From NCBI RefSeq assembly GCF_014191055.1, contig NZ_JACHWB010000001.1, forward strand, positions 1,269,875 through 1,333,874: 64,000 nucleotides of DNA, in the 5' to 3' direction. The notes beneath the pieces are model-generated. The model was not told the origin of the DNA. It made no database searches and was given only the letters and a program-made list of their open reading frames with translations. Below, one piece after another: positions 25,951 to 36,900 of this stretch. The position numbers and the translations under genes are program-made. Numbering within the stretch: position 1 is the stretch's first letter; the number at the start of each line of letters is the position of its first letter. This stretch comes from Microvirga lupini. Its GTDB lineage: Bacteria > Pseudomonadota > Alphaproteobacteria > Rhizobiales > Beijerinckiaceae.

Positions 25951-27450
25951 TCAGTCCTTGCGGCGGCGGAACAGGGAGAGCGGCTCGAACGGTTCCAGAG
26001 GGTCCAGGAGCCCTGTTCCCGGTGCCGGTGCATCCGGCCCCTCGTCGGCCATGGCTCCGAAGGCGCGCAGGCCGCGCTCTCGGGCATTGAGCCGGCCAAC
26101 GGCCTGGATGACGGACCCGCCTGCTCCCTCCAGAGCCTCGGCAAAGGTCTCCGGCTCGGTCTCGAGATGCTCGGCGAGGAGCCGGTCTCTCAAGCCGGCG
26201 ATCGTCCGACGCTCGTCCTGGGTCGCTGCCTCGATGGCAAGGTCGCACTCGCTGTCGAGGCCCATGGAGCGATTGTTGAGGTTCGATGAGCCGATGCGCA
26301 GGAACACGTCGTCGACGATGATGAGCTTTGAGTGGATGAGCACCTGGCATTCCCCACCCGATCCGTTGGGAATGACCGGGTAGTAGACCCGAAGACGATT
26401 GTAGTGGTCGCATTTGCGCAGACGCCGAATCAACCTGTCCCGGTTCGTGCCCATGACGAGTTCTTCGGCCCAACCGTGGGACTCGTGCGTCTGGATCACG
26501 ACGATCTCCGGCCCATTGGGATCGGCCAATCGCTGTTCGAGAACGTCGCCGATGGCGGGGGCGGTCATGTATTGCGCTTCGATGTAGATGCTCTTCCTGG
26601 CGGCGGAGAGCGCATCGAGGGTCAGAGCCGCTGCTTCCTGAGCGGCAGGCTGTTCTCCCCAGGATGGATAGGTGCGGGCGATGGCGACCGGCACGTTGAC
26701 GAAATCCGCAATTATTTCCTCCGGCCACGGATAGGTGCCATTGGACGAGGTCGGGTTCAGCTCTTCGCCTGTCGCGAGTTTCCAGCGGCCATAGCCGACC
26801 TCGGCGATGGATCGTGCGGCCTCGCCATCGACGAGCATCTGAAGATCATGGACCGGCTCGTAGATGCTTCCATCATCCCTCAGCCGGATCGGATCGTCGC
26901 AGGCATGGCGATGGGTGTCCCAGCGCTCGACCGTCAGGTCCATGCCACCGACGAAGGCCAAGGCATCGTCGATGCAGACGATCTTCTGGTGGTGGGCCGC
27001 ATAAAGCGGGTGATGGGTATCGAGCTTGAGCTGGAGGCGCGGATGGTTCTGCCAGTCGGCGCCGAAGATGAGTGGGCCGGGAGCGCCGGGGGCATGCACG
27101 ACGGCAACGCTCCACACCAGGATCCTGACCTCAAGGTCCGGCTTAGCCTCCACAAGGGAGCGGAGCAGCGGACCGAGTGGCGGTGATTCCTCTGCGCTCA
27201 CGTCCGGGCGCAGGCGGATACTGCCATCGAAATCCCAGCCGATGATGAGAATAGAGCGCTGGGCACGACGCAAGGCCGCCTCCAGACAGGCGAAGTAAGC
27301 GGCGCCGTCGATCAGGACCGAGGCACGTTCAGCCTGGGCGATGCGCCAGCAATTCTGCCCTGGACGCAAGATCGGTCCCTCGGGCAGCCGTTCGGCTGCC
27401 TGCGGGAACCCAAGTTCTTGCCGGCTCGTCGTTTCTTCCAGAAGCTGCAC
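25951..27450 (-). CDS. Phospholipase D-family protein, cardiolipin synthase-like (ClsB type)
   Basis: The 499-residue protein has two HKD sites: HHQKIVCIDDALAFVGGMD (about residues 150-170) and LIHSKLIIVDDVFLRIGSSN (about 375-395), the pairing used by PLD enzymes to form a phospho-His intermediate. There is no N-terminal membrane segment, unlike ClsA, which favours the soluble or peripheral ClsB type. Such enzymes join two phosphatidylglycerols, or phosphatidylglycerol with phosphatidylethanolamine, to give cardiolipin. It is about 85 residues longer than E. coli ClsB, mainly at the ends. A short tail with SLFRRRKD is basic and could touch the membrane. Confidence 0.9.
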   Translation of the reverse strand: MQLLEETTSRQELGFPQAAERLPEGPILRPGQNCWRIAQAERASVLIDGAAYFACLEAALRRAQRSILIIGWDFDGSIRLRPDVSAEESPPLGPLLRSLVEAKPDLEVRILVWSVAVVHAPGAPGPLIFGADWQNHPRLQLKLDTHHPLYAAHHQKIVCIDDALAFVGGMDLTVERWDTHRHACDDPIRLRDDGSIYEPVHDLQMLVDGEAARSIAEVGYGRWKLATGEELNPTSSNGTYPWPEEIIADFVNVPVAIARTYPSWGEQPAAQEAAALTLDALSAARKSIYIEAQYMTAPAIGDVLEQRLADPNGPEIVVIQTHESHGWAEELVMGTNRDRLIRRLRKCDHYNRLRVYYPVIPNGSGGECQVLIHSKLIIVDDVFLRIGSSNLNNRSMGLDSECDLAIEAATQDERRTIAGLRDRLLAEHLETEPETFAEALEGAGGSVIQAVGRLNARERGLRAFGAMADEGPDAPAPGTGLLDPLEPFEPLSLFRRRKD

Positions 27451-27599
27451 GCGACTAAGATCCTAAACGGAGTCCTGTGCCAACTCGTGAACCGAGGCCA
27501 AGGTTCCGGGTTGAGACAGAGCGCATCTTAATCATTATTCCGGGGCGGACCGAGTCCGTGTCCCGATTTCCCCTATTTCTCCAGAAGCGGTGAAACAGC

Positions 27600-28214
27600 G
27601 TGTTCGATTGGATAGTCAGCCTCATCGAGAAGACCGGCTATGTCGGAATTGCCCTGCTCATGTTGCTTGAGAATGTCTTTCCGCCCATCCCCTCGGAGGT
27701 CATCATGCCTCTGGCCGGCTTCTCCGCCGCCAAGGGGACGCTCAGCTTCATGGGGGTCGTCCTTGCTGGAACGATCGGCTCGCTTGCCGGCGCTTACTTC
27801 TGGTTTCTCATCGGCCGCTGGATCGGCCCAAAACGTTTGAAGCGGTTCGCTGCCAGGCATGGGCGATGGCTGACGATGCATCCCGATGAGGTGGATCAGG
27901 CCAGGGCCTTTTTCTCCCGACATCAGGCGATTGCCCTTTTCTTCGGACGCCTGATTCCGGCGATCCGCTCCCTGATCTCCGTTCCGGCCGGGGTGAACTG
28001 CATCCCTGTCTCCACATTCCTGCTGTGGAGTTCCCTGGGTACGGCTTTATGGACCATTCTCCTCGCCGGAGCCGGTTACCTGCTCGAGAGCCAGTACGAA
28101 AAGGTTTCGGAATGGCTGAACCCTGTTTCAAATGTTGTCTTCGCGGGTCTGGCGGTCTGGTACGTGTACAGGGTTGTCCGCTTCAGGGCGCCTGAGGCCT
28201 CTGAAGGCGCCTGA
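27600..28214 (+). CDS. DedA family membrane protein
   Basis: The 204-residue protein starts at a GTG and has the DedA (VTT) pattern: ENVFPPIPSEVIMPLAGF near residues 25-42, GSLAGAYFWFLIGRWIG, then FFGRLIPAIRSLISVPAGVN with the conserved Arg residues, and a C-terminal helix pair. DedA proteins move undecaprenyl phosphate or phosphatidylethanolamine across the inner membrane. It is 150 bases from the divergent PLD gene and completes an envelope-lipid block (24131-28214). The ribosome-binding site is weak (AGAAGCGG). Confidence 0.92.
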   Translation: MFDWIVSLIEKTGYVGIALLMLLENVFPPIPSEVIMPLAGFSAAKGTLSFMGVVLAGTIGSLAGAYFWFLIGRWIGPKRLKRFAARHGRWLTMHPDEVDQARAFFSRHQAIALFFGRLIPAIRSLISVPAGVNCIPVSTFLLWSSLGTALWTILLAGAGYLLESQYEKVSEWLNPVSNVVFAGLAVWYVYRVVRFRAPEASEGA

Positions 28215-28410
28215 AATTTCATCGCTGGTGGTTCGATTTCTAAGCAGGCATTAGCTGCAGATTCACGATCCTGCCGTTGCCAATCCAAAGAAGCGCCTAA
28301 TAATTTACACAGTTCGCACCCTGAGCGCGTTGACCACGGTATGAAGGCTCGACTGGCCTTCTTCTGCGCTTTATCGGGTTGTGGCATGACATCAGGACTG
28401 AAGGGCAATT

Positions 28411-28731
28411 ATGAACAAGGAACTTGAAAACAAAATCCGTGAACGGGCTTACGAGCTCTGGATGCGGCACGGTGCTCTCCCTGATCGGGCGGACGAATAT
28501 TGGTACCAGGCGGAGCGCGAGATTCTCGGCGAAAGCAGTGAAGGATCAGGAAGCCAACCCCCGTCGCTGATTGATCCGGCTCCCTTAGGAATGACCAGCA
28601 TGACGGCCGATGAGGCTCCTCCAGTCGCTCCGAAGACACGCAAGAAGCGCAGCCCTGCTCCAGCTCCAGTGGAAGAGAGCAGCGATGCTCCGGCCGCGCC
28701 GAAGCGCAGGCGGACAACGCGGGTGACCTGA
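28411..28731 (+). CDS. DUF2934 domain protein
   Basis: The 106-residue protein opens with the DUF2934 helix pair IRERAYELWMRHGALPDRADEYWYQAEREIL (about residues 9-39), a short domain common in Rhizobiales. A long Pro/Ala/Lys-rich tail follows and ends in RKKRSPAPAPVEE and KRRRTTRV, strongly basic and probably disordered, which might bind nucleic acid. The function of DUF2934 is unknown. The upstream 196 bases (28215-28410) contain no gene I can support. Confidence 0.82.
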   Translation: MNKELENKIRERAYELWMRHGALPDRADEYWYQAEREILGESSEGSGSQPPSLIDPAPLGMTSMTADEAPPVAPKTRKKRSPAPAPVEESSDAPAAPKRRRTTRVT

Positions 28732-28747
28732 GCTCGATCAGCACACA

Positions 28748-28771
28748 AGCCTTCGGCTCTGGTCGAAGGCT
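28748..28771 (+). terminator. 8-bp hairpin after the DUF2934 gene
   Basis: AGCCTTCG (28748-28755) pairs perfectly with CGAAGGCT (28764-28771) around an eight-base loop, 16 bases after the stop codon. No T run follows, so it may stabilise the mRNA end or act with Rho. Confidence 0.45.
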
Positions 28772-28792
28772 CGCGGGTGGTACTCCGTTGAA

Positions 28793-28839
28793 GTCGCGCG
28801 CGCGACAAGTACCAGCATCCATGTCAGCTTCTATATAAT
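28793..28839 (+). promoter_or_regulatory. glgC: Palindrome and -10 box upstream of glgC
   Basis: GTCGCGCGCGCGAC (28793-28806) is a perfect 14-bp palindrome, followed 27 bases later by a consensus -10 TATAAT (28834-28839). No good -35 lies at 17 bases, so the promoter may need an activator, or the palindrome may serve as its site. The start codon of glgC is 33 bases beyond the -10. Confidence 0.35.
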
Positions 28840-28871
28840 CAGGTGATTGCCCTTGATGTGAGGACCCGGCC

Positions 28872-30152
28872 TTGCCGAATTCCAGCGTTCCCTACGGACC
28901 TCTCGCACGTCATGCCATGGCTTATATTCTCGCGGGCGGGCGCGGCAGCCGATTGATGGAACTGACTGACATTCGTGCCAAGCCCGCCGTCTATTTTGGC
29001 GGCAATACACGAATTATCGATTTCGCGCTGTCGAACGCTCTGAACTCAGGCATCAGGCGTATCGGAGTGGCAACGCAGTACAAGGCTCACAGCCTGATCC
29101 GTCATCTACAGCGGGGCTGGAACTACTTTCGGGCCGAGCGCAACGAAAGCTTTGACATCCTGCCGGCCAGCCAGCGTGTCTCGGAAACCATGTGGTACGA
29201 AGGCACGGCCGATGCGGTGTATCAGAACATCGACATCATCGCGAGCATCGATCCCGAGTACATCATCATCCTGGCTGGCGACCACGTGTACAAGATGGAC
29301 TACGAACTCATGCTGCGGCAGCACGTCGACATGGAGGCCGACGTGACCGTCGGCTGCCTCGAGGTGCCGCGCATGGAAGCGACCGGCTTCGGGGTGATGG
29401 CGGTTGACGAGACGGATCGGATCGTCTCCTTCCTTGAGAAGCCTGCAGATCCGCCCGGCATGCCGGACAATCCGGACAAGGCCCTGGCGAGCATGGGCAT
29501 CTACGTCTTCAACACCCGGTTCCTCTTCGATCAACTGAGGCGCGACGCGGAGACACCTGGCTCGAACCGGGATTTTGGGAAGGACATTATCCCTTATCTG
29601 GTTCAGCACGGCAAAGCCGTGGCGCATCGGTTCACGCGCTCATGCGTCCGCTCCGGGGCAGAAGCCGGCGGGAGCGATGCCGAGGCCTATTGGCGGGACG
29701 TCGGAACCGTAGATGCCTATTGGGAGGCAAATATCGATCTGACGGCCATCGTTCCCTCTCTCGATCTCTATGATCACGACTGGCCGATCTCCACCTTTAC
29801 GGAAACATGGCCGCCGGCGAAGTTCGTTCACGATGAGGATGGGCGCCGGGGTCACGCCATCAACTCGCTCGTCTCCAGCGGCTGCATCGTATCGGGAGCG
29901 TCCCTGCGTCAGTCGCTCGTCTTCACGGGCGTGCACCTCCATTCTCACGCCTCCGTCGAAGGAGCCGTCATTCTTCCCTATGTGGATGTCGGAAAGGGTG
30001 CGCGGCTCAAGAACGTCGTCGTCGATCGAGGCGTGCGCATCCCTGACGGACTCGTGGTGGGCGAGGATCCCGAACTCGACGCCCAACGCTTCCGCCGCAC
30101 CGAGAAGGGCATCAGCCTGATCACGAAGCCGATGATCGAGAGGCTGGCCTGA
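28872..30152 (+). CDS. glgC: Glucose-1-phosphate adenylyltransferase
   Basis: The 426-residue protein is a typical bacterial ADP-glucose pyrophosphorylase. It has the nucleotide loop [54 protein letters not shown], the Asp of [21 protein letters not shown] and a C-terminal left-handed beta-helix with the hexapeptide-like [12 protein letters not shown]. It makes ADP-glucose for glycogen synthesis and is usually under allosteric control by glycolytic intermediates. The start is a TTG with GAGGA about ten bases upstream; a downstream ATG at 28917 would delete part of the N-terminus shared by relatives. It overlaps glgA by one base. Confidence 0.95.
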   Translation: MPNSSVPYGPLARHAMAYILAGGRGSRLMELTDIRAKPAVYFGGNTRIIDFALSNALNSGIRRIGVATQYKAHSLIRHLQRGWNYFRAERNESFDILPASQRVSETMWYEGTADAVYQNIDIIASIDPEYIIILAGDHVYKMDYELMLRQHVDMEADVTVGCLEVPRMEATGFGVMAVDETDRIVSFLEKPADPPGMPDNPDKALASMGIYVFNTRFLFDQLRRDAETPGSNRDFGKDIIPYLVQHGKAVAHRFTRSCVRSGAEAGGSDAEAYWRDVGTVDAYWEANIDLTAIVPSLDLYDHDWPISTFTETWPPAKFVHDEDGRRGHAINSLVSSGCIVSGASLRQSLVFTGVHLHSHASVEGAVILPYVDVGKGARLKNVVVDRGVRIPDGLVVGEDPELDAQRFRRTEKGISLITKPMIERLA

Positions 30153-31600
30153 TGAGGCCCCTGAACGTTCTCTCCGTCACGTCAGAGATCTTTCCCATCA
30201 TCAAGACCGGCGGATTGGCCGATGTCGCCGGAGCCCTTCCATTCGCCCTTGCTGCAGAGGGTGTGGCAGTGATCACGCTTGTTCCCGGATACCCGGCCGT
30301 GCTGAAGGCGCTCGGGGTCTCGGAGGTTGTCCATCGCTATCCTGCCTTTTTTGGCGGAACGGCAAGCCTGCTGTCGGGAAGGGCAGGGAACCTGGATCTC
30401 TTCGTCATTGATGCCCCGCATCTGTTCGACCGGCCCGGCTCTCCCTACCTTGCGCCGGATGGCAGGGACTGGGCGGACAACGCACAGCGCTTCGCAGCTC
30501 TCTCCCGAGCGGCAGCAGATATCGCGCAGGGAGTCGCAACAGGCTTCGTGCCCGACGTCATTCATGCTCATGATTGGCAGGCAGGCCTCTTGCCGATTTA
30601 CATCAGGCTCGCGGGAGGCCGAAGCCCGGCAACAGTCGTGACGATCCACAATATCGCCTTCCAGGGCGTTTTTCCGGCATATCTGCTGTCGGAGCTGGAC
30701 TTGCCAGCCAGCACATTCACCATCGACGGCGTCGAATATTACGGGCAGATCGGCTTTCTGAAGGCCGCCCTGCAGCACGCAGATCGGATCACAACCGTTT
30801 CACCGACTTATGCCAAAGAAATTCAGACGCCTGAAGGCGGCATAGGCCTTGATGGATTGCTGCGGGTACGCTCGAACGTCGTGTCCGGGATTCTCAACGG
30901 GATCGATGATACGGTCTGGGATCCCGCTACGGACATGCACCTCGCGCAGACCTACAATCGTGACGATATCGATGGTCGTCGAATCAACAAGGCGGCTCTT
31001 CAGAAGCGCCTGGGCCTGAGCCAAGACCCTGACGCGATGCTCTTCGGCGTCGTCAGCCGATTATTCGATCAGAAAGGCCTCGACCTCGTGCTCGCTGGTC
31101 TCTCAAGGCTCCTTTCGGATCGAGCACAACTGGCGCTGCTGGGTTCAGGAGACAAGATCCTTGAGAGCGGCTTTCAGAGCGCCAGTACCGTCTATCCTGG
31201 TCAGGTTGGATGTTTCTTCGGCTACGACGAGGAACTCGCTCACCTGATCCAAGGCGGCAGCGATGCCCTGCTCGTGCCGTCGCGGTTCGAGCCCTGTGGC
31301 CTGACGCAGCTCTGTGCCATGCGCTACGGGAGCGTTCCCATCGTGTCTCGGGTGGGCGGACTAGCTGATACGGTGATTGACGCCAATGAGATGGCCATTG
31401 CAGCCGGTGTCGCCACGGGTTTCCAGTTCGGGCCGGTCGCACTCTCACCGTTCACGGATGCTCTCGAGCGTGCGAGAGCTCTCTGGCGCGACCGGGAGGC
31501 ATGGCGGCGTCTCCAGCATAACGGCATGAGCGCGGATGTCAGTTGGCAGCGCCCTGCAAGGCAATATGCCGACCTGTACCGGTCCTGCATCTCGGCATGA
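30152..31600 (+). CDS. glgA: Glycogen synthase (ADP-glucose type), first copy
   Basis: A 482-residue GT5 glycosyltransferase. The ADP-glucose loop reads [31 protein letters not shown] and TIHNIAFQG follow, and the catalytic Glu region is [18 protein letters not shown] near residue 375. Its ATG overlaps the glgC stop by one base (TGATG), so ADP-glucose synthesis and polymerisation are translationally coupled. The length is normal. It differs substantially from the second copy at 40876, which has a KAGGLGEV loop. Confidence 0.95.
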   Translation: MRPLNVLSVTSEIFPIIKTGGLADVAGALPFALAAEGVAVITLVPGYPAVLKALGVSEVVHRYPAFFGGTASLLSGRAGNLDLFVIDAPHLFDRPGSPYLAPDGRDWADNAQRFAALSRAAADIAQGVATGFVPDVIHAHDWQAGLLPIYIRLAGGRSPATVVTIHNIAFQGVFPAYLLSELDLPASTFTIDGVEYYGQIGFLKAALQHADRITTVSPTYAKEIQTPEGGIGLDGLLRVRSNVVSGILNGIDDTVWDPATDMHLAQTYNRDDIDGRRINKAALQKRLGLSQDPDAMLFGVVSRLFDQKGLDLVLAGLSRLLSDRAQLALLGSGDKILESGFQSASTVYPGQVGCFFGYDEELAHLIQGGSDALLVPSRFEPCGLTQLCAMRYGSVPIVSRVGGLADTVIDANEMAIAAGVATGFQFGPVALSPFTDALERARALWRDREAWRRLQHNGMSADVSWQRPARQYADLYRSCISA

Positions 31601-31610
31601 GCTCGTCGGA

Positions 31611-31634
31611 AGAGCGCCGTGTCAGGTGCTCTTT
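31611..31634. terminator. Hairpin between convergent glgA and glgX
   Basis: AAGAGC (31611-31616) pairs with GCTCTT (31629-31634), with partial extra pairing inside. It spans the 21-base gap and the end of glgX, and on the plus strand runs into TCGTTTCC. It may terminate both converging transcripts, but the stem is short. Confidence 0.45.
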
Positions 31635-33829
31635 CGTTTCCCTGGCTTCGGCTGTTTTGCAGGCTTCAGCTGGAACAGCAGAAGGGAATGGGCTGTGACC
31701 GTATAGATCTTGCCGAAGCCGAATTCCGCCGGTGCGTCCAGGTCCGGTTGGTTGGTATCGATGTGACACATCCATGTCTCGCCGCCGACCACCTCCGGCA
31801 AGGTGCACTTCACCACGTCGTTATGGGCATTCAGGATGAGAAGGAGGGTCACGTCCGTGCCGCGCCTGCGGATGCCCGTCGGCTGAGCTCGGCCATCCAG
31901 CAGGATGCTGATGCAGCGTGCATTCGGATCCTCCCAGTTTTCGGGCGTCATCTCGTCGCCTGCGGGCGTGAGCCACGTCACGTCCTTGACATCGAGCTCC
32001 TCGTTATAGACGCCGGAGAGGAAGCGCCCGCGTCGGAGGATCGGCAGGTTCTGGCGCAACTGGATCAGCTTGCGGGTGAATTCGAGCAGTTCGACGCCAT
32101 CCTCGTCGATTGACTCCCAATCGATCCAGGATACCTCGTTGTCCTGACAATAGGCATTGTTGTTGCCCTGCTGTGTACGCGCGAATTCATCGCCTGCCAG
32201 CAGCATGGGTGTCCCCTGCGAGAAGAGCAGGGTAGCCAGCATGTTGCGGATCTGGCGCGACCGCAGTGAGCGGATCTCGGGATCGTCGGTCGGCCCCTCC
32301 ACACCGTAGTTGGAGGAGAGGTTGTGGTCGTGACCGTCCTTGTTGTCCTCGCCGTTCGCCTCGTTGTGCTTCTCGTTGTAGGAGACAAGATCGTTCAGCG
32401 TAAAGCCGTCATGGGCCGTGACGAAGTTGACTGAGGCCCAGGGCCGGCGTCCGCGCTTGTTGAAGATATCCGCCGATGCGGTGATGCGGGCTGCAAGCTC
32501 CGGCAGCTTTCCTTCATCGCCCTTCCAATAGGCGCGCACCGTATCGCGGTAGCGATCGTTCCACTCTGCCCAGCCGGGCGAGAAGCGGCCGACCTGATAG
32601 CCACCCGGTCCGCAATCCCACGGCTCGGCGATCAGCTTAACCTGACTAAGCGCGGGATCCTGGCGGCAGGCATCAAGGAAGCGGCCATCTTCCTCGAAAC
32701 CATGCGGCTCGCGGCCCAGAATCGTCGCGAGGTCGAAACGGAAGCCGTCGATCTGGACCTCCTGCGCCCAGTAGCGCAGGGAGTCCGTAACCATCTGGAG
32801 GATACGGGAGTGGCTGAGATTCACCGTATTGCCGGTTCCCGTATCGTTGATGTAGTAGCGCGGATCAGGCGCAAGCCGGTAGTAGGAGGCGTTGTCGATG
32901 CCCCTGAAGGACAAGGTCGGCCCTAACTCATTGCCTTCGGCGGTATGATTGTAGACCACGTCGAGGATCACCTCGATCCCGGCATCATGCAGATGGCTGA
33001 CCATCTCCTTCACCTCGTTGATGAAGGGCGTTGCAAGGTAGCGCGGCTGCGGTGCGAAGAAACCGATTGAGTTGTAGCCCCAGTAATTCTTCAGTCCCTT
33101 CTCGACCAAGTAGCTGTCGTCCACGAAAGCGTGGATCGGCAGCAGTTCGACCGCAGTGACACCAAGATTCTTGATGTACTCAATCACCTCGTGCTGCATG
33201 AGCCCCGAAAATGTGCCGCGAAACTCCTTCGGCACGGCCGGATGCTGCATGGTGAAGCCACGCAGATGGGTCTCGTAGATGATCGTCCGCTCCCACGGGA
33301 TCTGTGGCCGGCGCGCCCGCGCCCATGTGAACGCCGACTCGACGACCCGACATTTCGGCATGAATCGTGCGCTGTCGCGCTCATCGAAAGACAAGTCGGC
33401 GTCCGGAGAGCCGAGCGTGTATCCGAACAGGGCCGGGTTCCACTTCAGGTCCCCGATGAGCTGCTTGGCATAGGGATCGAGCAGGAGTTTGTTGGGGTTG
33501 AAGCGATGGCCGGCCGTTGGCTCGTAAGGGCCATGAACGCGGTAGCCATAGGTCGTGCCCGGTCGCGCATCCGGCAGGTAACCATGCCAGACCTCGTCGG
33601 TATATTCCGGAAGCTCGACCCTTTCGATCTCTCGATGGCCATCCTCATCGAACAGGCAAAGCTCAACCTTCGTGGCATTCGCGGAGAAGATGGCAAAATT
33701 GACGCCCAGCCCGTCCCATGTGGCTCCAAGGGGATAGGGAAGTCCTTCCCGGACGCGGGAGGTGCGGCGCACGTTCGGGGCCACGATCTGAGCCGGCGAC
33801 TGCTCACGGATATCGACTTTGTCGTTCAT
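31622..33829 (-). CDS. glgX: Glycogen debranching enzyme
   Basis: The 735-residue GH13 protein has an N-terminal carbohydrate-binding domain ([33 protein letters not shown]) and an amylase barrel. The barrel motifs are [26 protein letters not shown] (nucleophile Asp), [16 protein letters not shown] (acid Glu) and [14 protein letters not shown] (transition-state Asp). This matches GlgX, which cleaves alpha-1,6 branches of phosphorylase-limit glycogen to release malto-oligosaccharides, the substrate for the TreY/TreZ route next door. It is 106 bases downstream of the MalQ-TreY gene on the same strand, so it may share that transcript or have its own promoter. Confidence 0.95.
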   Translation of the reverse strand: MNDKVDIREQSPAQIVAPNVRRTSRVREGLPYPLGATWDGLGVNFAIFSANATKVELCLFDEDGHREIERVELPEYTDEVWHGYLPDARPGTTYGYRVHGPYEPTAGHRFNPNKLLLDPYAKQLIGDLKWNPALFGYTLGSPDADLSFDERDSARFMPKCRVVESAFTWARARRPQIPWERTIIYETHLRGFTMQHPAVPKEFRGTFSGLMQHEVIEYIKNLGVTAVELLPIHAFVDDSYLVEKGLKNYWGYNSIGFFAPQPRYLATPFINEVKEMVSHLHDAGIEVILDVVYNHTAEGNELGPTLSFRGIDNASYYRLAPDPRYYINDTGTGNTVNLSHSRILQMVTDSLRYWAQEVQIDGFRFDLATILGREPHGFEEDGRFLDACRQDPALSQVKLIAEPWDCGPGGYQVGRFSPGWAEWNDRYRDTVRAYWKGDEGKLPELAARITASADIFNKRGRRPWASVNFVTAHDGFTLNDLVSYNEKHNEANGEDNKDGHDHNLSSNYGVEGPTDDPEIRSLRSRQIRNMLATLLFSQGTPMLLAGDEFARTQQGNNNAYCQDNEVSWIDWESIDEDGVELLEFTRKLIQLRQNLPILRRGRFLSGVYNEELDVKDVTWLTPAGDEMTPENWEDPNARCISILLDGRAQPTGIRRRGTDVTLLLILNAHNDVVKCTLPEVVGGETWMCHIDTNQPDLDAPAEFGFGKIYTVTAHSLLLFQLKPAKQPKPGKRKST

Positions 33830-33935
33830 TGGAAATCTCGGAAGCCAAGCGAGGCGAAATGTCTGTGTTCATCAACGCGCAAGCCTGCAGGAAGTCCCCG
33901 ACAAGCTGAACTATAAGTTAGGCTTATCGTCACGC

Positions 33936-36900
33936 TCAATTTGCACTCGCCATTGATGGTTTCAGTTTGAGAATGGCGAACGGGACCTCCTTCATCAAGC
34001 CGGATACTCTTGTCCGATCCTGATCAATGAGGATCTCGTCTCCTGTTATCACGTTCTTCCAGCGACCTCGAGCCAGTTCGATGCTTGTGTCACCCCAACT
34101 TGCGGCGTCGAAGGATAGATCATCCCTCTTCATCAAGCCCGCCCACAGGCGCGGAACGACGACGGCAAGAGCATCGGTGCCAAGCCGCCTGGAATAGGAA
34201 AGAAGATGGTCTGCATGCTCACCTTGGACTTTCAGAATCTGATACTCGCCTTCGGCGTAAAGCGCCGGTGATTGCATCCGGTCTCGCAGCACGGCAGAGA
34301 TGATCCGCTGCTTGACGCGCCCATCCGTCCAGCTGCTCATTAGAGAGGTGAGCGGTTCCCCCTTCTCCAGAGCCCTTGCCCGGGCCGTGTAATCAACCGG
34401 ACGTCGGTTATCGGGATCAACCAGGGAGAAATCCCAGAACTCCGTGCCCTGGTAGATGTCCGGCACTCCCGGCAGCGTCAGCTTGAGAATCGTGCGGGTC
34501 AAGCCATTCAGCATGCCCAATGTGGACAGGCGCCGGAGCAGGCCGCCGAAGCGCTCCAGGAAAGGACTATTGGGGGCGAGGACGGCCCTCAGGAGTCCAA
34601 TAGCAGCATTCTCATAGGCTTCATTCGGGGCAACCCAGCTCGTGTGTCGCTTGGCTTCACGAAGCGCCTTGGTGAGATATCCCTCCATCCGCTCCTGGAA
34701 TGAAGCCAGCTTCTTGCGGTCGGCTTTCCCCAGAAGTTCTAAAGGCCACGCGCCGAAAAGAGACTGGAGCAGGATCGCCTGATCGTTGGCATCCGGTGCA
34801 GGAACGCCGTCGATCTCCGACAGGTGAGGGGATGCGAGCTCTTTCCAGACGGCAACGGCCTTCGCCCATTCTTCCGGCATCTCTGAGAGAGCAAGGAGCC
34901 GGGCGCGTGCATCCTCGCCACGCTTGGTGTCGTGCGTGGCGGTGCCGATCATGGCATGGGGCCAGTTCCGGGCACGATCCACGTTCATCTGATGGAACGT
35001 GTCCGGTGCCACGCCAAAATGGCCGGGATCACCGCCCACCTCGTTCAAGGCAATCAGGCGTCCGTAGCGGTAGAAGAGCGTGTCTTCCAGGCTCTTGGCC
35101 ATGACAGGACCCGTAAGCTGCTGGAAACGGCGGCGGAAGCGGCGCACATCGCCAGGGGCGCCGGACGGAAGCCGCCCTAGAAGGATGGCGGCGATCAAGT
35201 CATGCACGGTTCGATCCGGGAGGGTGCTGGATCCTTTGGCCGCGTCGGTCGTCGCCTCGATCAGGCGTATGTCCTCGGTAGCAGGTTCGCCATTCGTCAG
35301 ATAGCTGCGGTAGACCGGAAATGCCGCAACGATTTCCACCAGCGCTTGGCGCAGGGCGAAGGTCGTGTAATCGCGGGTGCGGCGGCTGGCATCGGCAACA
35401 GCCTTGATATCCGATACCAGAACCCCAAGCTCGCTGGCGAAGTTCTTCTCGGTGATCTCGACCTTGGCCTGCCGGAGGAGATCTTCATAAGAGCCCTGTA
35501 GGCCCGATGCCTCGCGGTAGATCCGCTCGAATGCACCGCCCGATCGTCCGTCCACCAGTACGCCATCGATCAGGTTGAGCGTATCGTATCCCGACGTCCC
35601 GGCGACGGGCCAGGGACGCAGCTCCTCGCCGGGTTCCAGAATCTTCTCGACCACCACATAGAAGCCTGGGCCGACCTTCTCCTGAAGGGTGCGGGCATAG
35701 CCCTCCGGATCGGCGAGGCCATCGATGTGGTCGATCCTGAGGCCGTGAACATGACCCTCATTCACGAGGCGGAAGATCAGCTCATGGGTCTTCTCGAAGA
35801 TCTGCGGGATCTCGACGCGAATGCCGGCCAGGGTGTTGATGTCGAAGAACCGGCGATAGTTGATGTCACTCGATGCCGCCCGCCAGAACGACAGGCGGTA
35901 GGCCTGCGCCTCCAGGAGGCGATGCAGGGCATCGAAGCTACCCGGATCATCCGGGCTGCCGTTGATGGCCGCCACGGCCTTGTCGATGGCCTTGCGCAGA
36001 TCCGAAGAAGCGGCAACGGCCTCAGCCAGCTCTTGCTTCAACGCTTCTGCTTCTTCGACGCGAGAGGCGGCGTCTTCACTCTCCCCCTGCTCCCCCATGG
36101 CTCGCAAATGCTCGGTCATTCTTCGCAGCTTCCCGGCCTTGGCGGGATTGCTCAACGATGCCAGAGCGCGATCGAGGATCTCGGGATAAGTGGTGGGACA
36201 AACAGGGAAGCGATGCTCCCAATGCCAGACACTGAAGGATCCTTCCGCAGAGTCGAATTTCAGCTGCAGCTCGCCTCTTTCGAGAACCTCGCCGTAAAGC
36301 CCACCCAGGGAGGGCACGATCAGCTTGCCGTTAGCTCCGGGTCGCTCCCAATCGATGTCGAAAGCCTCGGCGACAGGTGAGAGACGTCCCCATTCCAGCA
36401 CGGAGAGCCACCAGCTATTGGACTGGCCGCCGACGCCCATGTGGTTTGGCACGATGTCGAGTACGAGCTTGAGGTCGTGCTCCTTCAGGGCCTCCGAGAA
36501 GCGGTGAAACCCCTCTTCTCCGCCGAGTTCCGGATTGATCACCGCGTGGTCGACAATGTCATAGCCGTGGGTGGATCCGGGGGCGGCCGCCTGAATGGGC
36601 GAGGAATAGACATGGCTGATGCCGAGTTTCGCCAGATAGGGCACAATCTTCACGGCATCATCAAAGGTGAAATCCTTGTGAAACTGCAGGCGATAAGTGG
36701 CGCGGGGCGGTGGCGCGGCGAGGGTGCTCCTGCGGGCGCGCACGTCCCGCCCTTCTTCAGTGAGGGCGACAGCGAGCTTCGCCATCAGACTGCTAGGGGA
36801 GGCGATCTCCTCGATCGTGTTCGACAGCCTGCGGCGCCAGTTGGGATGGCCGACATCCATGCCCGGCATGTTGGGCTGGTTCAACTCGCCGGACGCATCC

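Noticed and set aside
25934-25963. CCGCAAAGG / CCTTGCGG inverted repeat at the convergent ends of the YbhN-like and PLD genes
   Set aside because: It lies within the last codons of both genes and has no T run; the pairing is short and may be chance.
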